Part shown: positions 9,315-16,030 of the stretch, in pieces
Position numbering within the stretch: position 1 is the stretch's first letter
Layout of the letters: every line of letters begins with the position of its first letter
Assembly (NCBI GenBank): GCA_964503885.1
Contig: CAZDCD010000035.1
Coordinates: 1-36,270, forward strand
Source: CAZDCD01 sp964503885
Lineage (GTDB): Bacteria > Bacteroidota > Bacteroidia > Bacteroidales > UBA10428
Length of the DNA stretch: 36,270 nucleotides
Direction: 5' to 3'
Made by a program: the position numbers and the translations under genes
The notes under the pieces: model-generated
The model's database searches: none
What the model was told of the DNA's origin: nothing
What the model saw: only the letters and a program-made list of their open reading frames with translations

Positions 9315-9467
9315 TTATTCCTGAAAAAAGTCTTTAATATGATCGTTGTGAACGATTTCTTCTTTAAAGCTATATGCTCCCGTCTTTCCGGATTTCACCA
9401 TTTTTATGCACCGGGTAAAGTTTTTACCTACGCCGGTTTGTAGTGTAGCAACAACTTTCTTTGCCAT
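9315..9467 (-). CDS. DUF4295-type small basic protein
   Basis: A 50-residue protein: it begins MAKKVVATLQTGVGKNFTRC, continues with a Lys-rich segment (IKMVKSGKTGAYSFKEE) and ends KDFFQE. From memory this matches the DUF4295 family, which is found almost only in Bacteroidota and sits between rpmG and ftsY. It begins 10 bp after the rpmG stop codon, so the two are surely cotranscribed. The size, basic character and position next to two ribosomal protein genes suggest a ribosome-associated role, but this is inference; no enzymatic motif is present. Confidence 0.9.
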   Translation of the reverse strand: MAKKVVATLQTGVGKNFTRCIKMVKSGKTGAYSFKEEIVHNDHIKDFFQE

Positions 9468-9477
9468 AGTCGAAAAG

Positions 9478-9660
9478 TTATTTAATCTCTTTGTGTACGG
9501 TCATTTTTTTGAGTACCGGATTGTATTTTTTCAGCTCAAGCCTGTCGGGTGTATTTTTCCTGTTTTTGGTGGTAATATACCGTGACATGCCAGGCATACC
9601 GCTGTTTTTATGTTCCGTACATTCAAGAATTACCTGCACCCTGTTGCCTTTCTTTGCCAT
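9478..9660 (-). CDS. rpmG: 50S ribosomal protein L33
   Basis: A 60-residue large-subunit protein located near the E site. The sequence has the L33 hallmarks VQVILECTEHKNSG and RYITTKNRKNTPDRLELKKYNP. Only one cysteine (Cys14) is present, so the zinc ribbon of the C+ form is absent and this is the zinc-independent (C-) type. It is 18 bp downstream of rpmB and 10 bp upstream of the DUF4295 gene. Confidence 0.96.
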   Translation of the reverse strand: MAKKGNRVQVILECTEHKNSGMPGMSRYITTKNRKNTPDRLELKKYNPVLKKMTVHKEIK

Positions 9661-9678
9661 ACCCTTGATATTTAATGA

Positions 9679-9921
9679 TTAAACCGCTTTGATGAACCCT
9701 TTTGCCTTGGCTTCAGCCAACGCCTTCTTCAATCCGATCTTGTTGATGATGCGGATGCCGTGTGCCGAAACCTTAAGATTTACCCACCGGTTTTCTTCGG
9801 CAAGAAAAAATTTCTTATCAAAAAGGTTCGGTTGAAACATGCGTTTTGTACGTCTTTTAGAATGCGAAACATTGTTTCCCACCATAGCCTTCTTCCCTGT
9901 AATCTGGCAAATTCTGGACAT
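9679..9921 (-). CDS. rpmB: 50S ribosomal protein L28
   Basis: An 80-residue large-subunit ribosomal protein. The start at 9921 (MSRICQITGKKAMVGNNVSH) is the normal L28 N-terminus; an in-frame ATG 60 bp upstream adds 20 unrelated residues. The family motifs SHSKRRTKRMFQPNL and VSAHGIRIINKIGL are present. A single cysteine (Cys5) means the zinc-binding cysteines of the C+ form are missing, as in the neighbouring L33. It is the first gene of the rpmB-rpmG-DUF4295-ftsY run, with a -7 element at 9987-9994. Confidence 0.96.
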   Translation of the reverse strand: MSRICQITGKKAMVGNNVSHSKRRTKRMFQPNLFDKKFFLAEENRWVNLKVSAHGIRIINKIGLKKALAEAKAKGFIKAV

Positions 9922-9986
9922 TTTAAGCTGATTAAACCATGTTTTTAAAAACAGAACGCAAAGAACGTATTTTTTATTCAATTATT

Positions 9987-9994
9987 CAAATATA
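9987..9994 (-). promoter_or_regulatory. -7 element for the rpmB operon
   Basis: TATATTTG on the minus strand is a perfect -7 element 66 nt before the rpmB start. The -33 region is poor. The leader of about 60 nt is longer than most here. Confidence 0.5.
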
Positions 9995-10015
9995 TTCCAG
10001 AAATTTTTTTATACG

Positions 10016-11260
10016 CTACAGGCCTTCTGAAATTGCTGTTCTTAGCATGTTCAGTGCCGCTATCGAAGCCCTCATGATGTTCCGTTCGCGCACATCACCA
10101 AAATGAAACAGCATGGATGTGGTTCTGTAAGCCGAGGTTACAGATATCCAAATCGTTCCCACCGGTTTTTCTGCAGTTCCTCCTGCTGGTCCGGCGATTC
10201 CCGACGTAGCAACGGAAAAATCGGAATTGAACAGCCTTCGGGCTCCTTCTGCCATCTGCTCGACCACCTGCCTGCTCACTGCCCCGAACTTAATAAGATC
10301 CGAAGGATTTACATCAAGCATCGATGTCTTTACTTCATTTGAATAAGCAATAACGCCTCCAAGGTAATAATCCGAAGATCCAGGCACCGATGTGATCATC
10401 CTGCTGATATTTCCTCCCGTACAGCTCTCGGTAACTGCCAGAGAGGCTCCTTTGGCTGCCAACAATCTCCCTGTAACGGCTTCAAGCGTATCATCGTTGT
10501 ATCCGAAAATGGTGTCGCCCAGAATTGTTTTCAGTTTTTCGGTATATCCGGCGATCTGCTGTGTCATCAGGCCGGAGTCAACGCTGTCGGAGGTAAGACG
10601 AAGTCTGAGGATACCAGGCGAAGGCAGGTAAGCCAGCCTGATTTGAGTGGGCAACGCACGCTCCCATGCAGCTATTTTTTCAGCCATTACCGACTCGGGA
10701 ATTCCAACAGTAAGAATCGTATGATGGATGATGGCGTGATTTCCAAGCCGGGGCCTAAGCCAGGGAATGACATAATTCTTCAGCATTTCTTCCATCTCAT
10801 ACGGAACGCCAGGCATAGAAACATACACCCTGCCGTTCTTTTCAAACCACATTCCTGAAGCCGTTCCGTTCATATTCGGCATCATCCTGCAATTGTCAGG
10901 CAGTTCCGCCTGTTTTTTATTTCTTTCGGTAATTTTTACCCTGCGCCTCTCCAGAAAAGTGCTAATGTGCTTATAGGCTTCTGGAAAGAATACAAGCTTT
11001 GACCCAAAATACTCTGCCAGAGCAGGTTTTGTGATATCATCGCTTGTTGGTCCCAATCCCCCGGTAATCAGCACGAGATCAACCTGACTTGCAACATCAT
11101 CGAGTGACTGTTTAATTTCGCCGGCAATATCCGGAACTGAAAGCATCCGGTGGATTTTTATACCCGCTTTGTTCAGTTCACGTGCAATGAAAGCTGAATT
11201 TGAATCCAGGACCTGACCAATAAGGAGCTCGTCACCAATGGTAATAATAGAGGCATTCAT
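10016..11260 (-). CDS. cinA: CinA family protein (COG1058 + nicotinamide-nucleotide amidase)
   Basis: A 414-residue two-domain protein. The N-terminal molybdopterin-binding-like (COG1058) domain begins MNASIITIGDELLIGQVLDS and has GGLGPTSDDITK; in characterised bacterial CinA this domain hydrolyses ADP-ribose or NMN-related dinucleotides. The C-terminal PncC domain has TESCTGGNISRMITSVPGSS with the family's catalytic Ser, and SGIAGPAGG; it converts nicotinamide mononucleotide to nicotinate mononucleotide in pyridine nucleotide salvage. The gene begins 29 bp after the J-domain gene, and a perfect -7 element (11285-11278) lies in that gap. The old competence-damage label refers to Gram-positive competence; no competence genes are nearby. 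Confidence 0.95.
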   Translation of the reverse strand: MNASIITIGDELLIGQVLDSNSAFIARELNKAGIKIHRMLSVPDIAGEIKQSLDDVASQVDLVLITGGLGPTSDDITKPALAEYFGSKLVFFPEAYKHISTFLERRRVKITERNKKQAELPDNCRMMPNMNGTASGMWFEKNGRVYVSMPGVPYEMEEMLKNYVIPWLRPRLGNHAIIHHTILTVGIPESVMAEKIAAWERALPTQIRLAYLPSPGILRLRLTSDSVDSGLMTQQIAGYTEKLKTILGDTIFGYNDDTLEAVTGRLLAAKGASLAVTESCTGGNISRMITSVPGSSDYYLGGVIAYSNEVKTSMLDVNPSDLIKFGAVSRQVVEQMAEGARRLFNSDFSVATSGIAGPAGGTAEKPVGTIWISVTSAYRTTSMLFHFGDVRERNIMRASIAALNMLRTAISEGL

Positions 11261-11277
11261 AAATGAAAAAAAAGAAA

Positions 11278-11285
11278 CAAAGGTA
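11278..11285 (-). promoter_or_regulatory. -7 element upstream of cinA
   Basis: TACCTTTG on the minus strand is a perfect sigma-AB -7 element. It ends 17 nt before the cinA ATG, implying a leader of about 10 nt. No clear -33 TTTG is seen. Confidence 0.45.
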
Positions 11286-11289
11286 TGAT

Positions 11290-11637
11290 TTAGTTGGGAA
11301 ATACAGTAGCACGAAATCTAAAATTGAGCATCGCATAACCGCTGGATTTGCTGAAATACAATTCCCGGTTTGTTTCGCACGACCTGGCCTTAAAGCGCGT
11401 TTTATCCACTTCGGTAACCACACTGCGAGTGTTGTTTACGAATACGATATTTCCCTTTCTTACATGATGAAGATTTTCAGGTATCCTGCCAAATTCCCTG
11501 GATATTTCGCAATATTCATTATTGATGCCCTGCATTACCAACATGTTCCCTCCCCTGTCGGGATGATTTAGGAAAGCAAGTTTTCTGTATGTTCTTTTCA
11601 GGTCTTCCTGCGTTGAAACATCTTTAAAATAAGTCAT
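11290..11637 (-). CDS. Small J-domain-like protein
   Basis: A 115-residue protein. The first 45 residues form a compact J-domain: a KRTYRKLAFLNHPDRGGN segment with the HPD tripeptide needed to stimulate DnaK ATPase, then the helix QGINNEYCEISREFG. Helix I is short (MTYFKDVSTQEDL). There is no Gly/Phe region, zinc finger or client-binding CTD. The last 55 or so residues (VRKGNIVFVNNTRSVVTEVD onward) look like a small beta domain that I do not recognise. The start at 11637 is chosen over an ATG at 11715 because a promoter (TTTG-20-TACCTTTA, 11706-11675) lies between them. It sits between the exonuclease gene and cinA on the same strand. It may be a DnaK co-chaperone with a dedicated client; that is inferred from the HPD motif only. 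Confidence 0.75.
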   Translation of the reverse strand: MTYFKDVSTQEDLKRTYRKLAFLNHPDRGGNMLVMQGINNEYCEISREFGRIPENLHHVRKGNIVFVNNTRSVVTEVDKTRFKARSCETNRELYFSKSSGYAMLNFRFRATVFPN

Positions 11638-11674
11638 TTCAGATTTTGTGCCTGTTTGGTTAGTAGCAGAGAAA

Positions 11675-11706
11675 TAAAGGTAAATCATCGCACACCGTTT
11701 TCCAAA
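11675..11706 (-). promoter_or_regulatory. Promoter of the small J-domain gene
   Basis: On the minus strand, TTTG (11706-11703), a 20-bp spacer and TACCTTTA (11682-11675) match the consensus with one mismatch at the last -7 base. It sets the gene start at 11637 with a leader of about 30 nt. Confidence 0.6.
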
Positions 11707-11785
11707 AGTTTGCATGGAGAATTATGAACAGATATCCGGCATTGGATCAGGCCTGAAAGTCTGTTATGGAAAAAGAAACATGATA

Positions 11786-13156
11786 TTAGTAGAAGATCAT
11801 TTTCAATACCCTGTGGTTCCGCAGGTAAGTTCTCAGGATTTGTTGCACATCACGATCATCATTATAACGGCCAATGAAGTCATCCAACTGTCCCGGATCA
11901 GAAACAGCCTCGCCGGAATTGATATAGCCGAAACCGAGGTATTTTCCGTTTTTTACTTTAACCACCGAATATTCTTCAGCATTTCTGCCTTTGTCGAACA
12001 GAATAATATTGCTGTGTACTCCGCTGAGAAAGTTGACCAGTCCGGAGGCCCTCAGGTTATATGCATCAGGAGATTCTATTCCGATACATGCACCACGGCA
12101 TTTCATGATCTCATAATGGAAACAGTTTCCTTTTGTCTGATAGAGCCCGCAAAGCCTCTGACATAATTCAAATTTTTCGACCTGGGCATAGAGAAATTCC
12201 GTACCCTCTTTTTTTGAACTGAACGATGTGAGCGGAATGCTGTTATTGCCGTCGCTTCTTTCTATGCTGAATTGCATATAACCATGTTCATCAATCCGAT
12301 GGTACAGTCCATATCGGAACATTGACCTGCGCTGCGACCTGTTGTATAAAGGCTTGTGTTTTTTGATTTCGGATGATTCCTTCAGTAGCGCTACCAATTC
12401 GCTCCCTGTGAGTTCAAAAGATATATCGGCCACCTTCTGCTTCAGCTCAATTGATTTATGGGTGGAATTGTTTGAAAGATGCGTATATACGCGCGACCGA
12501 ATGTTTTTGCTCTTTCCAATGTAGAGTATATTTCCATTCTCATCGTGAAAATAATACACACCGGTTTCTTCGGGAAGGTCTCTCAATTTATCCGGATCAA
12601 GCAAGGGATTCAGGTTATTGAACAGGTTTGCCCCTGCATTGAAAAGGTTAAGTCCGGAACCGGCATTTAAAGTCAGAAGCAGGTCAAAAAGCCGGGCGGT
12701 GGCCATTGCATCGCCCAGTGCACGATGCCTGTTCTGAATTTTAATGCTCAGCTCACTGCACAAATTTCCGAGGCTGTATGAGCGCAATCCAGGAATGAGC
12801 TTCCGGCTCAGGCGGACAGTGCAAAGCCTGTCGCGTGTAAAAGTATATCCGAGGCTCCTGAATTCGGCTTTGATAAACCCGTAATCAAAACTGACGTTAT
12901 GTGCCACAAAAACCTTATTTTCAGTGAGTTTAACCAGTTTTTCCGCTATCTCGAAAAACCTGGGCGCATCGGCCACCATTTCATTGGTTATCCCGGTAAG
13001 GGCTGTGATATGAGCGGGAATGAATCGTTCAGGGTTTATCAGGGTGGTAAACTCATTCACTACTTTTTCACCGTCATGGATAAGCAGTGCAATCTCGGTA
13101 ATCCTCTCGTACCTGGGACTGCCTCCTGTAGTCTCGATATCGATAATGGCATACAT
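11786..13156 (-). CDS. DEDDh exonuclease fused to UvrC/Cho-like GIY-YIG endonuclease
   Basis: A 456-residue protein, with start at MYAIIDIETT rather than three codons upstream. Residues 1-165 are a DnaQ-type 3'-5' exonuclease with Asp6 and Glu8 (DIETTGG), Asp91 (HNVSFDYGF) and the DEDDh His144/Asp149 (HRALGDAMAT). Residues 195-275 are a GIY-YIG nuclease with GVYYF, LYIGKSKNIRSRV and the glutamate in LLKESSEIKKHKPLYN. Then follows a cysteine group (Cys336, Cys345, Cys353, Cys357) spaced like the Fe-S cysteines of UvrC. The helicase-binding and RNase H-like nuclease parts of UvrC are absent. Family knowledge: similar fusions are annotated in Bacteroidota, and Cho makes the 3' incision in nucleotide excision repair. 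Incision followed by local resection is inference. A -7 element (13170-13163) lies directly at the start codon. Confidence 0.88.
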   Translation of the reverse strand: MYAIIDIETTGGSPRYERITEIALLIHDGEKVVNEFTTLINPERFIPAHITALTGITNEMVADAPRFFEIAEKLVKLTENKVFVAHNVSFDYGFIKAEFRSLGYTFTRDRLCTVRLSRKLIPGLRSYSLGNLCSELSIKIQNRHRALGDAMATARLFDLLLTLNAGSGLNLFNAGANLFNNLNPLLDPDKLRDLPEETGVYYFHDENGNILYIGKSKNIRSRVYTHLSNNSTHKSIELKQKVADISFELTGSELVALLKESSEIKKHKPLYNRSQRRSMFRYGLYHRIDEHGYMQFSIERSDGNNSIPLTSFSSKKEGTEFLYAQVEKFELCQRLCGLYQTKGNCFHYEIMKCRGACIGIESPDAYNLRASGLVNFLSGVHSNIILFDKGRNAEEYSVVKVKNGKYLGFGYINSGEAVSDPGQLDDFIGRYNDDRDVQQILRTYLRNHRVLKMIFY

Positions 13157-13170
13157 TTGTGGCAAATGTA
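13152..13170. promoter_or_regulatory. -7 element within a 19-bp inverted repeat spanning the exonuclease start codon
   Basis: TACATTTG-TGG-CAAATGTA is a perfect 8-bp inverted repeat. Read on the minus strand, the half at 13170-13163 is a perfect -7 element (TAnnTTTG) ending 6 nt before the ATG at 13156, which itself lies in the other half. It could mark a leaderless start, an operator, or both. Confidence 0.45.
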
Positions 13171-13310
13171 GCAGATACGTGCTAAAAAAACCTGCTTATC
13201 GGTTAAGTATTATTAACAATTCTCCAGGGTAAAAAATAAAGGAATGCTCTAAAGAATATTTTACAGAACCATAATCGTTCGATGGTCACTGGAAAGTCTA
13301 TAAAAGAAAA

Positions 13311-13331
13311 GCTCTGCTTGGGTTGCAGAGC
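13311..13331 (-). terminator. Hairpin with T-rich tail on the minus strand
   Basis: GCTCTGC and GCAGAGC form a perfect 7-bp stem with a 7-nt loop. On the minus strand it is followed by TTTTCTTTTATA, so it looks like an intrinsic terminator for a minus-strand transcript. No protein-coding gene for it exists between here and 13637, which raises the question of a small RNA. Confidence 0.4.
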
Positions 13332-13543
13332 CTTTGACCGTTAGCGCGTGTGACAGATATAAATGAAGATAGGAAGGAATTGTAAATGTAGATTTTTTTT
13401 TTTGAGAATGCAACTTTTCATCGAATAAATACGTTTTTCACGGAGCACATTTTTAGTGAAATGGATCGGATTATTTTTATTTAATTTTAACATAAATTAA
13501 AATATCTGATTATTAATCGCTTATCCTGAAACCACAAGGAAGC

Positions 13544-13575
13544 TTTAGGATTATTTCAATTTTTCTTTAATTTTG
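13544..13575 (+). promoter_or_regulatory. Promoter of the 162-residue hypothetical gene
   Basis: TTTA (13544-13547), a 20-bp spacer and a perfect TAATTTTG (13568-13575). The start codon follows after about 60 nt. Confidence 0.5.
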
Positions 13576-13636
13576 TTGAAATAAATTTTACTTTAACAGT
13601 GTTTTAAACATTTCAATAACGTTCAAAAGCCAGAAG

Positions 13637-14125
13637 ATGACTCCAGAAATGAGGAAGAATGAGACTCTGGAAGAGATGGTAGCTAGAAGAAATAAAAGGT
13701 TGAAAAGTCTCTTTCAGAAATGCGGAATCAATGTTAGGCTGGTTGGAGATGAGAATAAACCGGCAGTTATTCAAGATGAATCGATAGTTCTCTCCTGTTA
13801 TGTAAAAAACTTTAACCTTCATTTCACTAAGGAACCCTTTAGTGACGAGATCGTTAAAACAGTAAAACTAAAACAGGAACCCGACATTACCAAGTTCGAG
13901 TTGCTGGAAGTACTGGAGATTTGCAAGCACAGGCCTGTATTTAAACTAAAGCTTGCCACTACTGATCTGTATCTTGTTGGTTATAATTATCTCAATTCGG
14001 AAGATGCCGTTGGCAGGTATCCGGTTTTTGCAAAGCATAAACCCAAAGTATATTTCGATTTCGAATATGCCCAGAGCGTTGCTGATAACCTGAGAACCGA
14101 CGGGTATCAGATAACCATCGAATAG
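13637..14125 (+). CDS. Hypothetical cytoplasmic protein
   Basis: A 162-residue protein that I do not recognise. There is no signal peptide or membrane segment. The first 30 residues are highly charged and predicted helical (ETLEEMVARRNKRLKSLF). The rest alternates short beta-like strands (ESIVLSCYVKNFNLHF, RPVFKLKLATTDLYLVGYNY, PKVYFDFEY) and ends with a helix-strand unit (QSVADNLRTDGYQITIE). Cysteines at about 28, 54 and 97 are not arranged as a metal site. An ATG four codons in (MRKNETLEEM) is an equally plausible start. It has its own promoter and is 254 bp from the next gene. Base composition resembles its neighbours, so nothing points to recent transfer. Confidence 0.7.
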   Translation: MTPEMRKNETLEEMVARRNKRLKSLFQKCGINVRLVGDENKPAVIQDESIVLSCYVKNFNLHFTKEPFSDEIVKTVKLKQEPDITKFELLEVLEICKHRPVFKLKLATTDLYLVGYNYLNSEDAVGRYPVFAKHKPKVYFDFEYAQSVADNLRTDGYQITIE

Positions 14126-14149
14126 CAGTTTTCATCATTGAAATTCACT

Positions 14150-14161
14150 CAGTCATGACTG
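14150..14161. repeat. 12-bp perfect palindrome
   Basis: CAGTCATGACTG lies 25 bp after the stop codon of the hypothetical gene in a 254-bp intergenic gap. Further down (about 14199-14217) a bulged repeat TATACCC/GGGTGTATA is also present. Neither has a T tract. Confidence 0.3.
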
Positions 14162-14379
14162 CCGGAACGAAACCTTTAATCCGGTGATTGGAATATGTAT
14201 ACCCTACCGGGTGTATATTAATACATGGTACACAAGCTGAATGCAAGAAAACCCGGATGAACATAAGCAACAATATAACACCTCTTTTCAGCGGAAATAA
14301 ACCTTAACGAAATGTTAATGTTTCAAAGATTCTGAACTTTCTTTCAAAGCCCGATGTTTGGTTAATAAAGATTTGCACA

Positions 14380-14868
14380 ATGAGGTTCAAATTTGCAGGG
14401 TTTATTGGGTTATTTGTCCTTTTAAGTTCCTATGATTCCGGGAATGGAATCAGCATTCTTAATTTTGATGAATTTGAACCACATTTGCATTACACTAATG
14501 ATACCACGTACATCATAAATTTTTGGGCGACCTGGTGTATACCTTGCAGGAAAGAGATTCCTGATTTCGAAAAGATCAGCAGCCAATATTCCGGGGACAA
14601 CGTGAAGGTTTTGCTGGTAAGCCTGGATATGTCTGAAAATCTCGGTAAGACACTCATCCCCTTCATCGAAAAATACAACCTGAAATCTGAAGTATTGGTG
14701 CTTGATGATCCGAACAGCAATACATGGATCAACAAGGTTGATCCTTCCTGGAGCGGAACAATACCGGCAACGCTCATTTACAACAGGCAATACAGGGAAT
14801 TTTTTCCATATCCCCTCACATACGAAAAACTTAATTCTATTGTTAAACTAAATTATTCGAAACCATGA
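14380..14868 (+). CDS. TlpA-like thiol-disulfide oxidoreductase
   Basis: A 162-residue thioredoxin-fold protein with an N-terminal hydrophobic stretch (residues 4-16), likely a signal peptide or anchor without a clear AxA site. The active site is FWATWCIPCRKE with Cys53 and Cys56; the cis-proline is in SGTIPATLIY. This is the pattern of periplasmic TlpA/ResA-type reductases that keep thiols reduced, for example in cytochrome c maturation. The partner is unknown. Its stop codon overlaps the start of the next redoxin gene (ATGA), so the two are translationally coupled and probably act together. No convincing sigma-AB promoter was found immediately upstream. Confidence 0.85.
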   Translation: MRFKFAGFIGLFVLLSSYDSGNGISILNFDEFEPHLHYTNDTTYIINFWATWCIPCRKEIPDFEKISSQYSGDNVKVLLVSLDMSENLGKTLIPFIEKYNLKSEVLVLDDPNSNTWINKVDPSWSGTIPATLIYNRQYREFFPYPLTYEKLNSIVKLNYSKP

Positions 14869-15458
14869 AAAAAATGATGCTGAATGTTATCACTGCACTG
14901 ATCCCGATGTCGGTCCTGGCAGGAGGAATTACCGTGGGTGATAAGGCCCCGGATTTTACACTTAAAAATGTCGACGGTAAAATGGTAAGCCTGAGTTATT
15001 ACAAAAACGCCAAAGGGTTTGTGGTTGTCTTTACATGCAACCATTGTCCGTATGCCCAGGCATATCAGGACCGCCTCATAGAAATTGATAAAAAGTACAA
15101 ATCACTGGGATTTCCTGTGATCGCCATTAACTCCAATGATGCATCGATTGTGCCCGAAGATTCATATGACAATATGGTAATAAGGGCAAGGGAAAAGCAT
15201 TACACCTTCCCCTACCTCAGGGATGAAGACCAGAAAGTAGTCAGGGAATATGGCGCAGAACGTACGCCTCATGTGTATCTGTTAAAAAAACAGGGAAAAG
15301 ACCTCGTTGTAAGTTACATCGGTGCCATTGACGATAACTACAAAGATCCGATGGCAGTAAAGGAGAAATACCTTGAAAATGCCATAAATGCTGTTCTTCA
15401 GAATAAAACTCCCGATCCTTCCTATACCAAGGCAATAGGATGTACGATAAAAATGTGA
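14865..15458 (+). CDS. Secreted redoxin-family (AhpC/TSA-like) protein
   Basis: A 197-residue protein with a signal peptide ending near VLAGG (residues 17-21). The fold starts GDKAPDFTLKNVDGKMVSL, as in AhpC/TSA and TlpA-like redoxins. The active centre is TCNHCPYAQ with Cys58 and Cys61; the CNHCPY motif marks a distinct redoxin subgroup. A further conserved cysteine lies at the very end (Cys193 in AIGCTIKM), seen in other members from memory. The cis-proline is in RTPHVYL. It overlaps the TlpA-like gene by four bases. It may be a thiol peroxidase or disulfide reductase whose electrons come from the neighbour; that is inference. Confidence 0.85.
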   Translation: MKKMMLNVITALIPMSVLAGGITVGDKAPDFTLKNVDGKMVSLSYYKNAKGFVVVFTCNHCPYAQAYQDRLIEIDKKYKSLGFPVIAINSNDASIVPEDSYDNMVIRAREKHYTFPYLRDEDQKVVREYGAERTPHVYLLKKQGKDLVVSYIGAIDDNYKDPMAVKEKYLENAINAVLQNKTPDPSYTKAIGCTIKM

Positions 15459-15461
15459 AAA

Positions 15462-15485
15462 CGTGCATGCAATGTTGCATTCACG
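15462..15485 (+). terminator. Hairpin just after the redoxin stop codon
   Basis: CGTG-c-ATGCAA, a TG centre, then TTGCAT-t-CACG: 10 of 11 positions can pair. It begins three bases after the stop codon, the right place for a terminator, but no T tract follows. Confidence 0.4.
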
Positions 15486-15616
15486 CCTGGTGAGAGCATA
15501 AGATAGGATGATGAAATGAGATTGACGGTGATCGTCAACTACCAACGGAACATATTCGATCGCCGTCTTCGCATGCAGGTCTTTCATATATTGAATGCGG
15601 TTCAATCATACCAACC

Positions 15617-15668
15617 CCGGAATTCATGATATCCCCGGATGCACAACCCATCATCCGGAATTGATGAT
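15617..15668. repeat. 14-bp direct repeat with internal hairpin
   Basis: CCGGAATTCATGAT at 15617-15630 recurs as CCGGAATTGATGAT at 15655-15668 (one mismatch). Between and overlapping them, CCGGATG and CATCCGG form a 7-bp stem with a 10-nt loop. Confidence 0.45.
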
Positions 15669-15885
15669 CATTCTTCAATTGCTCTAAAAGTTATCAACAC
15701 TGGTCAATTCAAATTATGAACAATCGCCGGAGTTTGATAAACAGCATTTCCACTTATGTAAACGATCAATACAATATGATAAACATACGGATTTTGTGAT
15801 TAATCAGCACATGCCATTTATCCACGATTGTTTTAATCACACCTGAGTTATTAACAGGAATAGTGCATCTATCCGCTCTATGCTG

Positions 15886-15917
15886 TTTGTTTTGCACGCA
15901 TTAAGATATTACCTTTG
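15886..15917 (+). promoter_or_regulatory. Consensus sigma-AB promoter of the serine hydrolase gene
   Basis: TTTG (15886-15889), a 20-bp spacer and TACCTTTG (15910-15917) match the consensus at every base. The leader to 16031 is about 105 nt. A second -7-like element, TATTTTTG (15968-15975), may serve as a nearer start but lacks a well-spaced -33. Confidence 0.75.
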
Positions 15918-16030
15918 TTTCAGTTAGCGTTTATCAAAAGAGGATATATTTTTTGCATTGTAAAGGCTATTTTTGCACAGTGTAAACATTTTCAATTTTT
16001 GAGGTGTTACTGAAAGAAACACTTAAAACT

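Larger units (their letters stand above)
13157..13636. other. Gene-free 480-bp AT-rich intergenic region
   Basis: Between the divergent exonuclease gene and the 162-residue hypothetical gene I find no convincing reading frame and no tRNA-like fold. It holds the exonuclease promoter palindrome at the left edge, GTTAA-N6-TTAAC near 13203-13217, the GCTCTGC/GCAGAGC hairpin at 13311-13331, TTTCAC/GTGAAA around 13437-13462 and the promoter at 13544-13575. A small RNA from this stretch is possible but not shown by the sequence alone. Confidence 0.5.
15459..16030. other. Gene-free 570-bp region rich in short repeats
   Basis: No credible protein or tRNA was found. The first 210 bp hold four inverted repeats (15462-15485; TTGACG/CGTCAA 15522-15538; ATTGAA/TTCAAT 15593-15609; CCGGATG/CATCCGG 15635-15658) and a 14-bp direct repeat with one mismatch (15617-15630 and 15655-15668). 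The second part is AT-rich with three DnaA-box-like 9-mers. The right end carries the promoter of the serine hydrolase gene. Confidence 0.5.

Noticed and set aside
13613..13822. Minus-strand 69-codon frame at the start of the hypothetical gene
   Set aside because: It overlaps the plus-strand gene, which has a promoter at the right distance; no support for the minus frame.
15617..15668. CRISPR-like spaced repeat
   Set aside because: Only two copies of 14 bp with one mismatch and an internal hairpin; no array and no cas genes.
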